A stretch of 39,370 nucleotides of DNA from Nemertoderma westbladi. Taxonomy: Eukaryota; Xenacoelomorpha; Nemertodermatida; Nemertodermatidae. Position 1 is the first letter of the stretch, and each line of letters begins with the position of its first letter. The notes under the pieces are model-generated. The model was not told the origin of the DNA. It worked only from the letters and a program-made list of their open reading frames with translations, and made no database searches. A program made the position numbers and the translations under genes. The stretch is from assembly GCA_032718475.1 (NCBI GenBank), contig JAUCBJ010002324.1:1-39370 (forward strand), given 5' to 3'. Positions 1-11,789 of the stretch are shown here, piece after piece.

Positions 1-961
1 ACTCAATGCCAGGTTCTGATAAATTAGTCGAGTAGACGCTTGGTACATTTTACTGACGAACCGTTCTCCAGCGTATGACTGCAATTTTATTTGCTCATGA
101 TGTTGTTCCACATTATAATAATAAATTTTCGCTATTAAGACTTTGGGAAAGGTTGAGCAATTTTTTTTACGGCCGTTTGTTTGGAGGGTAAAATCATAAC
201 AAAATTACCAAAAAATGTTAAGTTATGTAGAGAATGTGTTAGCAACTAAATTAAACATTCTAGAATATTATGTTTTATGTAATACATAATGCAAACATTT
301 CTGTAATAGTTTTCATTTAGGCAATTAAAATGACCTTAAAGATAGTTGGACGTGACGAGTGCTTTGACTAACATAATTAAAAAAATCTTGATTAATAGTG
401 ACATTTAGTTTTGAGAAAGATTGCCTTATCTGGATCTACTGCCTTATATATACCGGTAGCAATATGAGAAAGGACTTTTGCCCTGAAAACCCGAAGATTG
501 CCGCGATACGAAAAATTAGCTAGAAATGTGAAGATTCCGTTGGATTTGGGAGATGGTGAGCTTGACGACCTAACTATTTTGCGAACACGATTCTATCGAA
601 GTTGTTATGTCAATTTTAAAGGTAATGTACTGCACTTAATGTACGCCACCATTTAATATGTAGAATATTGTATAATACTTTGATTTAAGAAGATTTGCAT
701 TTTCGCTTTACAATTGTTGTTTGAAAAGAATTTTAAAACGTCCCTCCCATCGCCACGGCCCTATCAAGCATTATTGATCATTTCATAATACTTTTTATGT
801 AGCTATTTTTAATTTTTGAAACAAATAAAAGTTCTGGAACATATTGTCGTATACCCAACATGTATACAATATTATTGTTGCTCATAATTTTAAAATATGT
901 CAGATTTTATTTATTTATTTATTTTAAAATATGTCAGATTTTTTTGTTATGATGGAAATAT
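1..961. other. AT-rich non-coding flank
   Basis: No coding signal, RNA gene or recognisable transposon domain is visible. The only structure is near the right end, where a direct repeat of about 20 bp (TTTTAAAATATGTCAGATTT, near 890 and 924) flanks a short ATTT run. That could be a small slippage duplication or a remnant of a retroposon tail; it is too short to assign. Confidence 0.5.
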
Positions 962-1310
962 TTAGAATCTTATATAGAATAATTTTTTTGTATATTTAAG
1001 CAGCCACCACAAGCAGAAAGATCCCACGGTAGTTTGTTGGTATTCCGAAATCTCCTTTCTTGGGGAGAGCTTTAGTTGACTTTTAGTCCAAATTGGTGGT
1101 TGCTTTTCCATATTCAGCATCCGTTTGCAAACATCCAGATACCATAATGGTCTGTTTAGCACTTCTGTTTCCCATACCTCTTCAAGGATTTTATCTAATC
1201 CACTCGCTTTATAATTTGACATTTACATTTAATACTTCTTTGGAGTTCGGCAGGTGTGAAGTCCTCTGTTTCTATAGGTAGCGTCTTGCCATATATTTTC
1301 TCGCTCTGAT
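962..1310 (-). pseudogene. LINE reverse-transcriptase fragment (left copy)
   Basis: The minus strand encodes a short stretch around NKASGLDKI and VWETEVLNRPL. This is the part of a non-LTR reverse transcriptase just upstream of catalytic block A (the K-A-S/P-G-x-D motif). The same segment, about 85% similar by eye, occurs on the plus strand at about 38500-38810, including the upstream stretch of about 80 bp. Reading towards lower coordinates it continues with an NYRGI-like stretch in another frame. The fragment has no start, no catalytic blocks and shifted frames, so it is a dead piece of an endonuclease-RT element. The clade cannot be fixed from so little. Confidence 0.7.
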
Positions 1311-1642
1311 GCATTGGTTGAATTGTAGCAACACATTGCTGTTGTCTTGTGATTCCCACCAAATGTTGTAATTATGAGTTTATGATCCTGGAATTTTTAT
1401 AGTCGATGAGGTTTAGTATCAGAAGTGCAAATGGACTAAGCAGAACTCATACTCCACCATTTGAAACATTGACAGAATTGTTTTCTGCTGAGCTTGCAGA
1501 CTGGAAATGGATGGACGTTACAAACGTCCATTTCAAATGTAATTTATTATACTTGATGGCAATGTCTGATGACAAATCTGATATTATTGAATGCAAATGA
1601 TGTCGATATTATATTCCATTGCCAGAGCTATAATAATGTTTG
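1311..1642. other. Spacer with a short perfect hairpin
   Basis: No gene is visible. At 1511-1531 there is a perfect inverted repeat, ATGGACGTT-ACA-AACGTCCAT (9-bp stem, 3-nt loop). Its context is otherwise ordinary AT-rich DNA and no function can be assigned. Confidence 0.5.
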
Positions 1643-1658
1643 TTAACCCTATTAAACC

Positions 1659-1688
1659 CGGGGGGGGGGGGGGTCAATATGACCCCCC
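1659..1688. repeat. Left subterminal G/C hairpin of the piggyBac-like element
   Basis: A run of 14 or more G is followed by GTCA-ATA-TGAC and a C-run. The arms can pair as a long stem with a 3-nt loop. The same structure occurs inverted at the right end (3139-3166). Compared with the right end, about 25-30 bp are missing here between the terminal CCCTATTA and the G-run. Confidence 0.75.
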
Positions 1689-1974
1689 CCGTGGTTTTTT
1701 TATTATAATTCTGAAACAAACGCAGTTGGGAATCTGAAATTTTATGACTTTTCCTAAAAATCTATTGTCTTCCTAGTAGTGAAAACCGTTTTCAAAAATA
1801 TTGGGTACTTTTCGAGTTATAGCACCATTTTTTAACCCTACTTTTGGCACTTTTTTTGAGACGTTTTTTGAAAATTACATTTCATTAAATATGAATTGTA
1901 ACATCTCTATTTTTGATTTACACCGGTTTTTTGGTGTTAGAAATTTGATGGAATTCATATAAATTGATTTAGAA

Positions 1975-2695
1975 ATTTCAAACTTGTTTTTTTCGGTGGG
2001 TGCCAAATTTTGGTGCCAGCACCAAATTTTGAAATAAGTCAATTTTGTAAATTGATCGTTTGAAACTTGTTTTTTACGCAATTGGGGTTTTTTGGGTTTC
2101 TGGATTCGATGAAATATATACGAGTTGCACCAAGCGTATCAAACTTGTATTTTTCGGTGCTGTGTGCAAATTTTGGTGCTAGCACGAAATTTTGAAAATC
2201 CATTCAATAGATAAAATTGCTTGTGACAATTTATTTCTTGCGTTTTAGAGGTTTATGGCTGTTCTGAATTCAATGGAAAATATAATTATCGAACTAGACA
2301 TCTCAAACTTGTATTTTTCGGATGTGGGTGCAAAATGTGGTGCTAGCACCAAATTTTGAAAACCATCAAATATATCAATTGATTGTGTCACCTTGTTTCT
2401 TGCGTTATACGGGTTTGTGATGGTTCTGAATTCAATGGAATCAGTAAAAATTTCATAAGAGTTCTCAAACTTGTATTTTTCGCCGGTGGGTGAAAATTGT
2501 TGTGCCAGCACCAAATTTTGGAAAATATGCAAATTGATAAGTAGATAGTATCACCTTGTTTCTTGCGTTATACGGGTTTATGAGGGTCCTGAATCCGATG
2601 GAATCAATAAAAACAGCACTGGACATCGCAAACTTGTACTTTTTGGTGATGGGTACGAAATTTGGTGCTAGCACCAAAATTTGCCAAATTACGCC
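1975..2695. repeat. Five diverged ~160-bp tandem repeats with a dyad
   Basis: Five units start near 1975, 2136, 2305, 2463 and 2625, spaced 158-169 bp. Each holds a conserved AAACTTGTATTTTTCGG block followed by TTTGGTGCTAGCACCAAA (an 18-bp palindrome, with variants) and AATTTTG. Linkers share a TTTCTTGCGTTATACGGG-like stretch and a CTGAATTCAATGGAATC-like stretch. The minus-strand open frames here repeat the same peptide motif (NLVLAP...KYKFE), as expected for translated tandem repeats. I see no start, domain or other sign of a real protein. Confidence 0.75.
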
Positions 2696-3138
2696 GAAAA
2701 ATACAAGTAGCAATGATCTGGCATATTAGAAATGTATTCCATTAGAATCAGCGCCCTCGAAAACCTGAAAATGTGAATTTATAGCATCGTATAAGTGAAT
2801 TAAAAATTTTGTGTTCTAACTGAAAAGTGCTGGTTACTTGTTTTTTTCATTTTTTTCCTACGCAGAGAGGACTAAACAGCCATTTATAGTAATCATATCA
2901 TTTTTTAATATTTTCCAATGTATTTTGCACCCCAGAAAACCTGTATTGAAAAATAATTAGCCGAAAATGTAACTTTCAAATTTGGTGAAAATTGTGCACT
3001 ACTTGTAATTTTGGTGGTGCAATATAACCACCCCAGTACATTTATTCGAAAATTTTTTTTTTCGGTCGGATCCAGACAAGTGATACCTACGTACAAACAA
3101 AAAATCAGACGTTTTCGTAAATATTTGTAGATTTTAGA

Positions 3139-3166
3139 GGGGGGGGGGTCAATATGACCCCCCCCC
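3139..3166. repeat. Right subterminal G/C hairpin of the piggyBac-like element
   Basis: About ten G, then GTCA-ATA-TGAC and nine or more C. It mirrors the hairpin at 1659-1688. It lies about 40 bp inside the right terminus, so it forms part of a long, gapped inverted terminal repeat. Confidence 0.75.
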
Positions 3167-3209
3167 GGTATTTGTACAACATTTTATAGCCCGGTACTAA
3201 TAGGGTTAA

Positions 3210-5079
3210 GCAGTTTCAGAGTGCGTGCGTTCATTGTAGCAATCTTTACTGTGTTTCTAAGTTTCAACAGGTTGGTCCTCATTCTTCTCTACCTTATTTC
3301 ATCCACTGGGGACGATAAAAGGAGTACCTGTTGAATTACTGGGAGCAAACCTTGGGATATGAGTAGCACCAGTCCTACCGTCGGGTAGTACCGGCAGCTA
3401 TTGAAGAGGGAGACAGAAGCAGGTAACAGTGGTACCTTATTCTAACCAAAATATTAAACGAAAGTCAATGGAACAGAATATAGTTTTATTCTTGGGAGTA
3501 GCCAGCAGTTATATGCGTCGAGAGATGTTTCCCTGGAGGGGGATGAATTTTGATTGCGACTAAAGTCCCTCCCTATCTTCGAAGAGATGCCTTCGGTTCG
3601 GCTTCGACCGACTGTTTGATTTGCTTTTTTACTATTGTATAATGTAGATATTGATATATATTATTCTAATTCCTATAACTTTTAATTCGAACTTTTAATT
3701 CCTGCAAAGCTAACCTAGCATTGCGAAATATCTTGCACAAAATATAATGAAAGTATTATTTATTTCAGATATGAAATTTAGAATTAAAGGAAACTGCAGT
3801 AGTCAAGAATATAAGAAGAGCGTGCTCTCACTCAAGTATTATTCTGGAGAGCGGCTGTAGATAATATGCAGCCGGCATCCGTCACTATAGCCTACAAAGT
3901 TTGGTTTGATGTGGCAGCAATTTGTAAATTGGTCTTTAAAATTTTATTGCAAGTGTGCGAGCAAGGACTGTGCTAACGTGTAATTAAATATATTATCAAA
4001 CATTAAACTAAAATTAATTACTGCAAATGCAGAAGTTGTTTCATCGACATTCCTTCACCTTTCATTTCACGGTCCATTGGTAATACCGAACATCACCTTA
4101 CAGAAACAACATCTCAGTTTGGGTAACCACTGCTACTTCGTTAAGGATATACCTGCGCCATTCTGTCCATAAATGCGTCGGCCTTTACCGTCGACATTCG
4201 CAGTAACATATTTCCGCCAGTTCTTGAGGGTACATGTCTAGAGAGAGTTAGGGTGCTGATATGTATTCCTGAGAGAGAGGTATGTCAGTGCATTACTTGG
4301 CCACAGTGATGAGTTCCAAATTGCACACCGAGCCTTGTATGTATTACAAGTTCACTGCCTGTAACAGTGTTTGCCATAACACTGCAATGTTACAAAATTT
4401 GTAACTCCTAACTTCAAACATAATACTTATTCCTTAAGTTTTTATTTTCTCGAGCTTAGTTTCTCCTTATTTATGATTGACCAGTGTCTAAATATATAAA
4501 TATACCCTTGCATGTTATTTCATTATTGTTGCTATGTAAAACATCTGTCGTTAAGATAAATAGTGTTCTAGAAAAAATTGCTCAATGTGGACTATGTGAA
4601 ATATAACATAATTTCAAATGGCTTATACAAGTTAACACTTTCAGCAAAAAAAAACTGCAGTCATACCCAATTTGAACGGTGGTTGCCACTGTCTACTTGA
4701 CTAAATAGTTTACTAATTTAAATAGGAAAATCCAATGGATAGAATCAAGCACAATTAATAAAAAACTAAGACTAATAAAAAACTAATCAGTTAAATTTTA
4801 GACACCATCCGAAATAAAGTGCTTAACAGATTTTTGCAAATAGGGCATCATCAATGAAATCAAGCTATATGCCATAGTATCAACAATGGGTGAAAATTCC
4901 ATTCAAATCTCCGACCCCTGCCTGCCTTTGGATTTTGGTTAATGGGCTATATTTTGGTTTGACGTTGAAATCATATAAGGAATGGAAAGAGGGATCGGAA
5001 AGAGGTTATTAAGGCGCTTTTTATCCCGCCGAGTTGACTCCCAACCATGAGGTCGGCAAGCAGGGTACACACTAAAAGG
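3210..5079. other. Non-coding spacer left of the satellite
   Basis: No convincing gene. Short C-rich and AT-rich stretches are present. A minus-strand open stretch of about 30 codons near 4150-4245 is too short to call. The right boundary is abrupt: ordinary sequence ends at about 5079 and the 10-bp satellite begins within a few bases. Confidence 0.5.
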
Positions 5080-7342
5080 TATATGGAGCTATATGGAGCA
5101 ATACCGAACTATACGGAGCAATACCGAGCTATATGGTGCAATACCGAGATATACAGAGCGATACCGAGTTATACGGAGCAATACCGAGTTATACGGAGCT
5201 ATACTGAGCTATACCAATCTATACTGACCTATACGGAGCAATACCAAGTTATACGGAGTGAATACCAACCTATACTGAGCTATACAGAGCAATACCGAGC
5301 TATATGGATCAATACCGAGCTATACAGAGCAATACCGAGCTATAAGGAGCAATAACGAGTTATATAGAGCAATACCGAGTTATACGGAGCAATACCGAGC
5401 TATACGGAGCTATAGCGAGCTATACGGAGCAATACCGAGTTATACAGAGTGAATACCGAGCTATACCGAGCTATATGGATCAATACCGAGCTATACAGAG
5501 CAATACCGAGCTATAAGGAGCAATACGGAGATATATGGAGCAATACCGAGTTATACGGAGCAATACCGAGTTATACGGTACAATACCGAGCTATATGGAG
5601 CAATACCGAGCTATACGGAGCAATACCGCGCTATAAGGAGCAATACCGAGCTATACGGAGCAATACCGAGCTATACCAACCTATACCGACCTATACGGAG
5701 CAATACCTAGCTATATAGAGCAATACCGAGTTATACGGAGTGAATACCGTGTTATACCGAGCTATACGGAGCAATACCAAGCTATACAGAGCAATATCGA
5801 GTTATACAGAGTGAATACCGAGCTATACCGAGCTATACGGAGCTATACTGAACTATACCAACCTATACCGACTTATGTGGAGCAATGCCGAGATATACGG
5901 AGCAATACCGAGTTATACAGAGTGAATACCGAGCTATACCGAGCTATATGGAGCAATACCGAGCTATACAGAGCAATACCGAGTTATACAGAGTGAATAC
6001 CGAGCTATACCGAGCTATATGGGCAATACCGAGCTATACCAAGCTATACGGAGCAATACCGAGCTATACAGAGCAATACCGAGTTATACAGAGTGAATAC
6101 CGAGCTATACCGAGCTATATGGGCAATACCGAGCTATACCAAGCTATACGGAGCAATACCGAGCTATACCAAGCTATACGGAGCAATACCGAGCTATACA
6201 GAGCAATACCGAGTTATACAGAGTGAATACCGAGCTATACCGAGCTATATGGGCAATACCGAGCTATACCAAGCTATACGGAGCAATACCGAGCTATACA
6301 GAGCAATACCGAGCAAGCAATACCGAGCTATACCAATCTATACTGAGCTATAAGGAGCAATACTGAGCTATACGGAGCAATACCGAGTTATACGGAGTGA
6401 ATACCGAGCTATACGGAGTATTACCGAGGTATACCAAGCTAAATGGAGCAATGCCGAGCTATATGGAGCAATACTGAGCTATACCAAGCTATACGGAGCA
6501 ATACAGAGATATAGGGAGCAATACCGAGCTATACGGAGCTATATGGAGCAATACCGAGCTATACAGAGCAATACCGAGTTATACAGAGTGAATACCGAGC
6601 TATACCGAGCTATATGGAGCAATACCGAGCTATACCAAGCTATACGGAGCAATACTGAGCTATATGGATCAATACCGAGTTATACAGAGTGAATACCGAG
6701 CTATACCGAGCTATACGGAGCTATACTGAACTATACCAACCTATACCGACTTATGCGGAGCAATGCCGAGCTATACGGAGCAATACCGAGTTATACAGAG
6801 TGAATACCGAGCTATACCGAGCTATATGGAGCAATACCGAGCTATACAGAGCAATACCGAGTTATACAGAGTGAATACCGAGCTATACCGAGCTATATGG
6901 GCAATACCGAGCTATACCAAGCTATACGGAGCAATACTGAGCTATATGGAGCAATACCGAGTTATACAGAGTGAATACCGAGCTATACCAAGCTATACGG
7001 AGCATTACCGAGCTATACCAAGCTAAATGGAGCAATACCAAGCTATACGGAGCAATACCGAGCTATACAGAGCAATACCGAGCAAGCAATACCGAGCTAT
7101 ACCAATCTATACTGAGCTATAAGGAGCAATACTGAGCTATACGGAGCAATACCGAGTTATACGGAGTGAATACCGAGCTATACGGAGTATTACCGAGGTA
7201 TACCAAGCTAAATGGAGCAATGCCGAGCTATATGGAGCAATACTGAGCTATACCAAGCTATACGGAGCAATACAGAGATATAGGGAGCAATACCGAGCTA
7301 TATGGAGCAATACCGTGTTATACAGAGTGAATACCGAGCTAT
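5080..7342. repeat. 10-bp satellite, block 1
   Basis: The block is tandem 10-bp monomers in two main types: A (CCGAGCTATA) and B (CGGAGCAATA), mostly alternating. Variants include CCGAGTTATA, CCAAGCTATA, CCAACCTATA and an 11-bp form of B, CGGAGTGAATA. Internal duplication is clear: the stretch starting with the unusual GAGCAAGCAA junction at 6301 recurs at 7070 (769-bp shift), and a block around 6000-6230 is repeated several times with a 9-bp unit (TGGGCAATA). Open frames here are by-products of a repeat with almost no stop codons on the plus strand; none is annotated as a gene. Confidence 0.97.
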
Positions 7343-7989
7343 TGTAAGCGGATTCAATTCCGTGTATTACCCACCGAAAATGGGACTAGTGGCATTTTAC
7401 CAATATAGTTGGCGATGTGGAATTACCAATAATAATCTCACCTCATAACCAACTGGGGGGGGGGGGGGGATATACGCCGTAAGCCACAGAGAGAGATGAG
7501 AGGTCAAACCACCTCAGAGGGAGAAACAAGCTAGTGAGGCTAGCACCAAGGGGTAATGGCAACAGGGAGTGGTGAAGTGACAATTAATCAGGTTAAGCCA
7601 ATAGTGGGCAGGAAAGCACATTGAGGAGGACAAGAGCGCATCCATTGGATATTAAGGCCGCCCAGTAGTGTATGGTTAAAGTAATATGTGTCAATGATAT
7701 AACCCTTACAATTACTGCTTATTAGTTAGTTGATTTCATTATGGTTGTGAGACTGGAATATTTTTTGACCGTAGTCGCTGTAACTATTTGTATTGCATAT
7801 TATTATATTCAGACTGTGCTATTATCAATTGCTGTGAATATCAATACTGACAACTAACTCTGTTGTTTTCATCGGCCTTTGGACAAATATATATATCCAG
7901 CCTTAGCTCAGCAGCCCAGTGACGCGACGACGCGTACAACCTACACCAGTCGATATCCACCACTGTCAACTCCAGTGGATACCGTCACA
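7343..7989. mobile_element. Solo LTR, copy 1
   Basis: This is a 647-bp non-satellite island. It begins TGTAAGC, ends CGTCACA (TG...CA termini) and is flanked by GCTAT on both sides (7338-7342 and 7990-7994). A 5-bp target duplication cut from the satellite monomer marks an LTR-retrotransposon insertion. No internal coding region remains, so it is a solo LTR left by LTR-LTR recombination. It contains a 15-G run (7445-7459) and a TATA-like AAATATATATATCC near 7884. It shows no similarity to the BEL LTR at 21322, so it is a different family; superfamily unknown. Confidence 0.85.
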
Positions 7990-10900
7990 GCTATACCGAG
8001 CTATATGGAGCAATACCGAGCTATACGGAGCAATACCAAGTTATACAGAGTGAATACTGAGCTATATGGAGCAATACCGAGCTATACGGAGCAATACAGA
8101 GTTATATGGAGTGAATACCGAGCTATACCGAGCAATACCAAGCTATACCAAGCTAAACTGAGCAATACCGAGCTATACGGAGCAATACCGAATTATATGG
8201 AGTGAATACCGAGGTATACGGAGTAATACCGAGCTAAATGGAGCAATACCAAGCTATATGGAGTGAATACCGAGCTATACGGTGCAATACCAAGCTATAC
8301 AGAGTGAATACCGAGCTATATGGAATGAATAACGAGCTATACGGAGTGAATACCGAGCTATACTGTGCTATACGGAGCAATACCGAGCTATACAGAGTGA
8401 ATAGCGAGCTATACCGAGCTATGCGGACCAATACCGAGCTATACTGAGTGAATACAGAGCTATATCGAGCTATACCGAGCAAAACCGAGCTATACCAATC
8501 TAAACTGAGCAATACCGAGCTATACGGAGCAATACCGAATTATACGGAGTGAATACCGAGCTATACGGAGCAATACCGAGCTATATGGAGCAATACCGAG
8601 CTATATGGAGTGAATACCGAGCTATACGGTGCAATACCAAGCTATACAGAGTGAATACCGAGCTATATGGAATGAATAGCGAGCTATACGGAGTGAATAC
8701 CGAGCTATACTGTGCTATACGGAGCAATGCCGAGCTATACAGAGTGAATAGCGACCTATACCGAGCTATGCGGAGCAATACCGAGCTATACTGAGTAAAT
8801 AAAGAGTTATACCGAGCTATATGGAGCAATACTGGGCTATACGAGTGAATACAGAGCTATACTGAGCTATACGGAGCAATACCGAGCTATACGGAGCTAT
8901 ACCGAGTTTTACAGAACAATACCGAGTTATACGGAGCAATGCCGAGTTATATGGAGCAATACCGAGCTATACGGATCTATACCGTGTTATACAGAGTGAA
9001 TACCAACCTATACCGAGCTACACGGAGAAATACCAAGCTATACAGAGTGAATACCGAGCTATATGGAATGAATAGCGAGCTATACGGAGTGAATACCGAG
9101 CTATACTGTGCTATACGGAGCAATGCCGAGCTATACAGAGTGAATAGCGACCTATACCGAGCTATGCGGAGCAATACCGAGCTATACTGAGTGAATAAAG
9201 AGTTATACCGAGCTATATGGAGCAATACTGTGCTATACGAGTGAATACAGAGCTATACCGAGCTATACGGAGCAATACCGAGCTATATGGAGCTATACCG
9301 AGTTTTACAGAACAATACCGAGTTATACGGAGCAATGCCGAGTTATATGGAGCAATACCGAGCTATACAGAACAATACTGTGTTATACAGAGTGAATATC
9401 AATCAATACCGAGCTATACCGAGTTATATGGAGCAATACCAAGCTATATGGAGTGAATACAGAGCTATACCGAGCTATATGGAGCAATACCGAGCAATAC
9501 CGAGCTATACGGAGCAATACCGAGCTATATGGAGCAATACCGAGCAATGCCGAGCTATACGGAGCAATACCGATCTATATGGAGCAATACTGATCTATAT
9601 GGAGCAATACCGAGCTATACGGAGCAATACTGAGCTATACAGAGCAATACCGAGCTATACGGATTGAATACCAACCTATACCGAGCTATATGGAGCAATA
9701 CCAAGCTATATGGAGCAATATCGAGCTATATGGAACAATACTGAGCTATACGTAGCAATACTGAGCTATGTGGAGCAATACGGAGCAATACCAAGCTATA
9801 CGGAGCAATACCGAGCTATACAGAGCAATACCGAGCTGTATGGAGCAATACTGAGCTGTACGGAGCAATACCGAGCTATTCCAACCTATACCGAACTATA
9901 CAGAGAAATACCGAGCTATATGGAGCAATACCGAGTTATACGGAGTGAATACCGAGCTATACCGAGCTATACGGAGCAATACCAAGCTATACCAAGCTAT
10001 ATGGAGCAATACCGAGCTATACAGAGCAATACTGAGCTATACGGAGCAATACCAAGTTATACGGAGTGAATACCGAGCTATACCGGGATATACGGAGCAA
10101 TACTGAGCTATACAGAGCAATACCGATCTATACGGAGCAATACCGAGCTATGCAGAGCAATACTGAGCTATACCAACCTATACCGAGCTATACCAACCTA
10201 TACTGACCTATACGGAGCAATACTGAGCTATACGGAGCAATACCAAGTTATATGGAGTGAATACAGAGCTATACCGAGCTATACGGAGCAATACCGAGCT
10301 ATACGGAGCAATACCAAGTTATATGGAGTGAATACAGAGCTATACCGAGCTATACGGAGCAATACCGAGCTATACCAAGCTATTTGGAGCAATACCGAGC
10401 TATACCAAGCTAAACTGAGCAATACTGAGCTATACGGCACAATACCGAATTATACAAAGTGAATACCGAGCTATACAGAGCAATACCGAGCTATATGGAG
10501 CAATACCGAGCTATATGGAGTGAATACCGAGCTATATGGAATGAATAGCGAGCTATACGGAGTATTACCGAGGTATACCAAGCTAAATGGAGCAATGCCG
10601 AGCTATATGGAGCAATACTGAGCTATACCAAGCTATACGGAGCAATACAGAGATATAGGGAGCAATACCGAGCTATACGGAGCTATATGGAGCAATACCG
10701 AGCTATACAGAGCAATACCGAGTTATACAGAGTGAATACCGAGCTATACCAAGCTATATGGAGCAATACTGAGCTATACCAAGCTATACGGAGCAATACT
10801 GAGCTATATGGAGCAATACCGAGTTATACAGAGTGAATACCGAGCTATACCGAGCTATACCGAGCTATACGGAGCTATACTGAACTATACCAACCTATAC

Positions 10901-11789
10901 CGACTTATGCGGAGCAATGCCGAGCTATACGGAGCAATACCGAGTTATACAGAGTGAATACCGAGCTATACCGAGCTATATGGAGCAATACCGAGCTATA
11001 CAGAGCAATACCGAGTTATACAGAGTGAATACCGAGCTATACCAAGCTATATGGAGCAATACTGAGCTATACCAAGCTATACGGAGCAATACTGAGCTAT
11101 ATGGAGCAATACCGAGTTATACAGAGTGAATACCGAGCTATACCGAGCTATACCGAGCTATACGGAGCTATACTGAACTATACCAACCTATACCGACTTA
11201 TGCGGAGCAATGCCGAGCTATACGGAGCAATACCGAGTTATACAGAGTGAATACCGAGCTATACCGAGCTATATGGAGCAATACCGAGCTATACAGAGCA
11301 ATACCGAGTTATACAGAGTGAATACCGAGCTATACCGAGCTATATGGGCAATACCGAGCTATACCAAGCTATACGGAGCAATACTGAGCTATATGGATCA
11401 ATACCGAGTTATACAGAGTGAATACCGAGCTATACCAAGCTATACGGAGCATTACCGAGCTATACCAAGCTAAATGGAGCAATACCAAGCTATACGGAGC
11501 AATACCGAGCTATACAGAGCAATACCGAGCAAGCAATACCGAGCTATACCAATCTATACTGAGCTATAAGGAGCAATACTGAGCTATACGGAGCAATACC
11601 GAGTTATACGGAGTGAATACCGAGCTATACGGAGTATTACCGAGGTATACCAAGCTAAATGGAGCAATGCCGAGCTATATGGAGCAATACTGAGCTATAC
11701 CAAGCTATACGGAGCAATACAGAGATATAGGGAGCAATACCGAGCTATACGGAGCAATACCGTGTTATACAGAGTGAATACTGAGCTAT
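7990..11789. repeat. 10-bp satellite, block 2
   Basis: Same A/B monomers as block 1, but richer in the 11-bp variant, especially at 8260-8460, 8600-8800 and 9030-9190. There A plus 11-bp-B makes 21-bp dimers. A 396-bp tandem duplication is visible (8581-8976 and 8977-9372). Near the right end a 293-bp repeat (10917 and 11210 share the same start) accounts for most of the extra length in the second large copy. No gene. Confidence 0.97.

Larger units (their letters stand above)
1643..3209. mobile_element. Non-autonomous piggyBac-like element
   Basis: The element is bounded by TTAA on both sides (1643-1646 and 3206-3209). Its termini are inverted: the left end reads CCCTATTAAACCCGG, and the right end read in reverse complement gives CCCTATTAGTACCGG. 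TTAA target duplication plus a CCCT/CCCY terminus is the signature of the piggyBac superfamily. The body (1647-3205, 1559 bp) has no transposase-like frame. Minus-strand open frames inside it only follow an internal tandem repeat. Both ends carry a subterminal G-run/C-run hairpin around TCAATATGA. I infer a non-autonomous derivative moved by a transposase elsewhere in the genome. Confidence 0.78.

Noticed and set aside
889-944. Target duplication of a retroposon (20-bp direct repeat around an ATTT run)
   Set aside because: Only ~13 bp lie between the repeats, which is too little for an element; local slippage is simpler.
2245-2713. Minus-strand protein with a ~54-residue repeat (NLVLAP...KYKFE)
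   Set aside because: The frames follow the tandem DNA repeat inside a piggyBac-like element, break between units and contain no known domain. The palindrome at the core is a DNA-level feature.
4150-4245. Minus-strand exon of about 30 codons (NMLLRMSTVKADAFMDRM or an alternative frame)
   Set aside because: Two frames are equally open over the same short stretch, and there is no flanking exon or domain.
5080-7342. CRISPR-like array
   Set aside because: There are no unique spacers; the whole stretch is one 10-bp monomer with point variants, in a eukaryotic context.
8234-9225. Minus-strand hydrophobic frames (YSSVFTP-type repeats) as membrane proteins
   Set aside because: They are the antisense reading of 21-bp dimers, where the frame happens to be kept; they vanish where 20-bp dimers resume.
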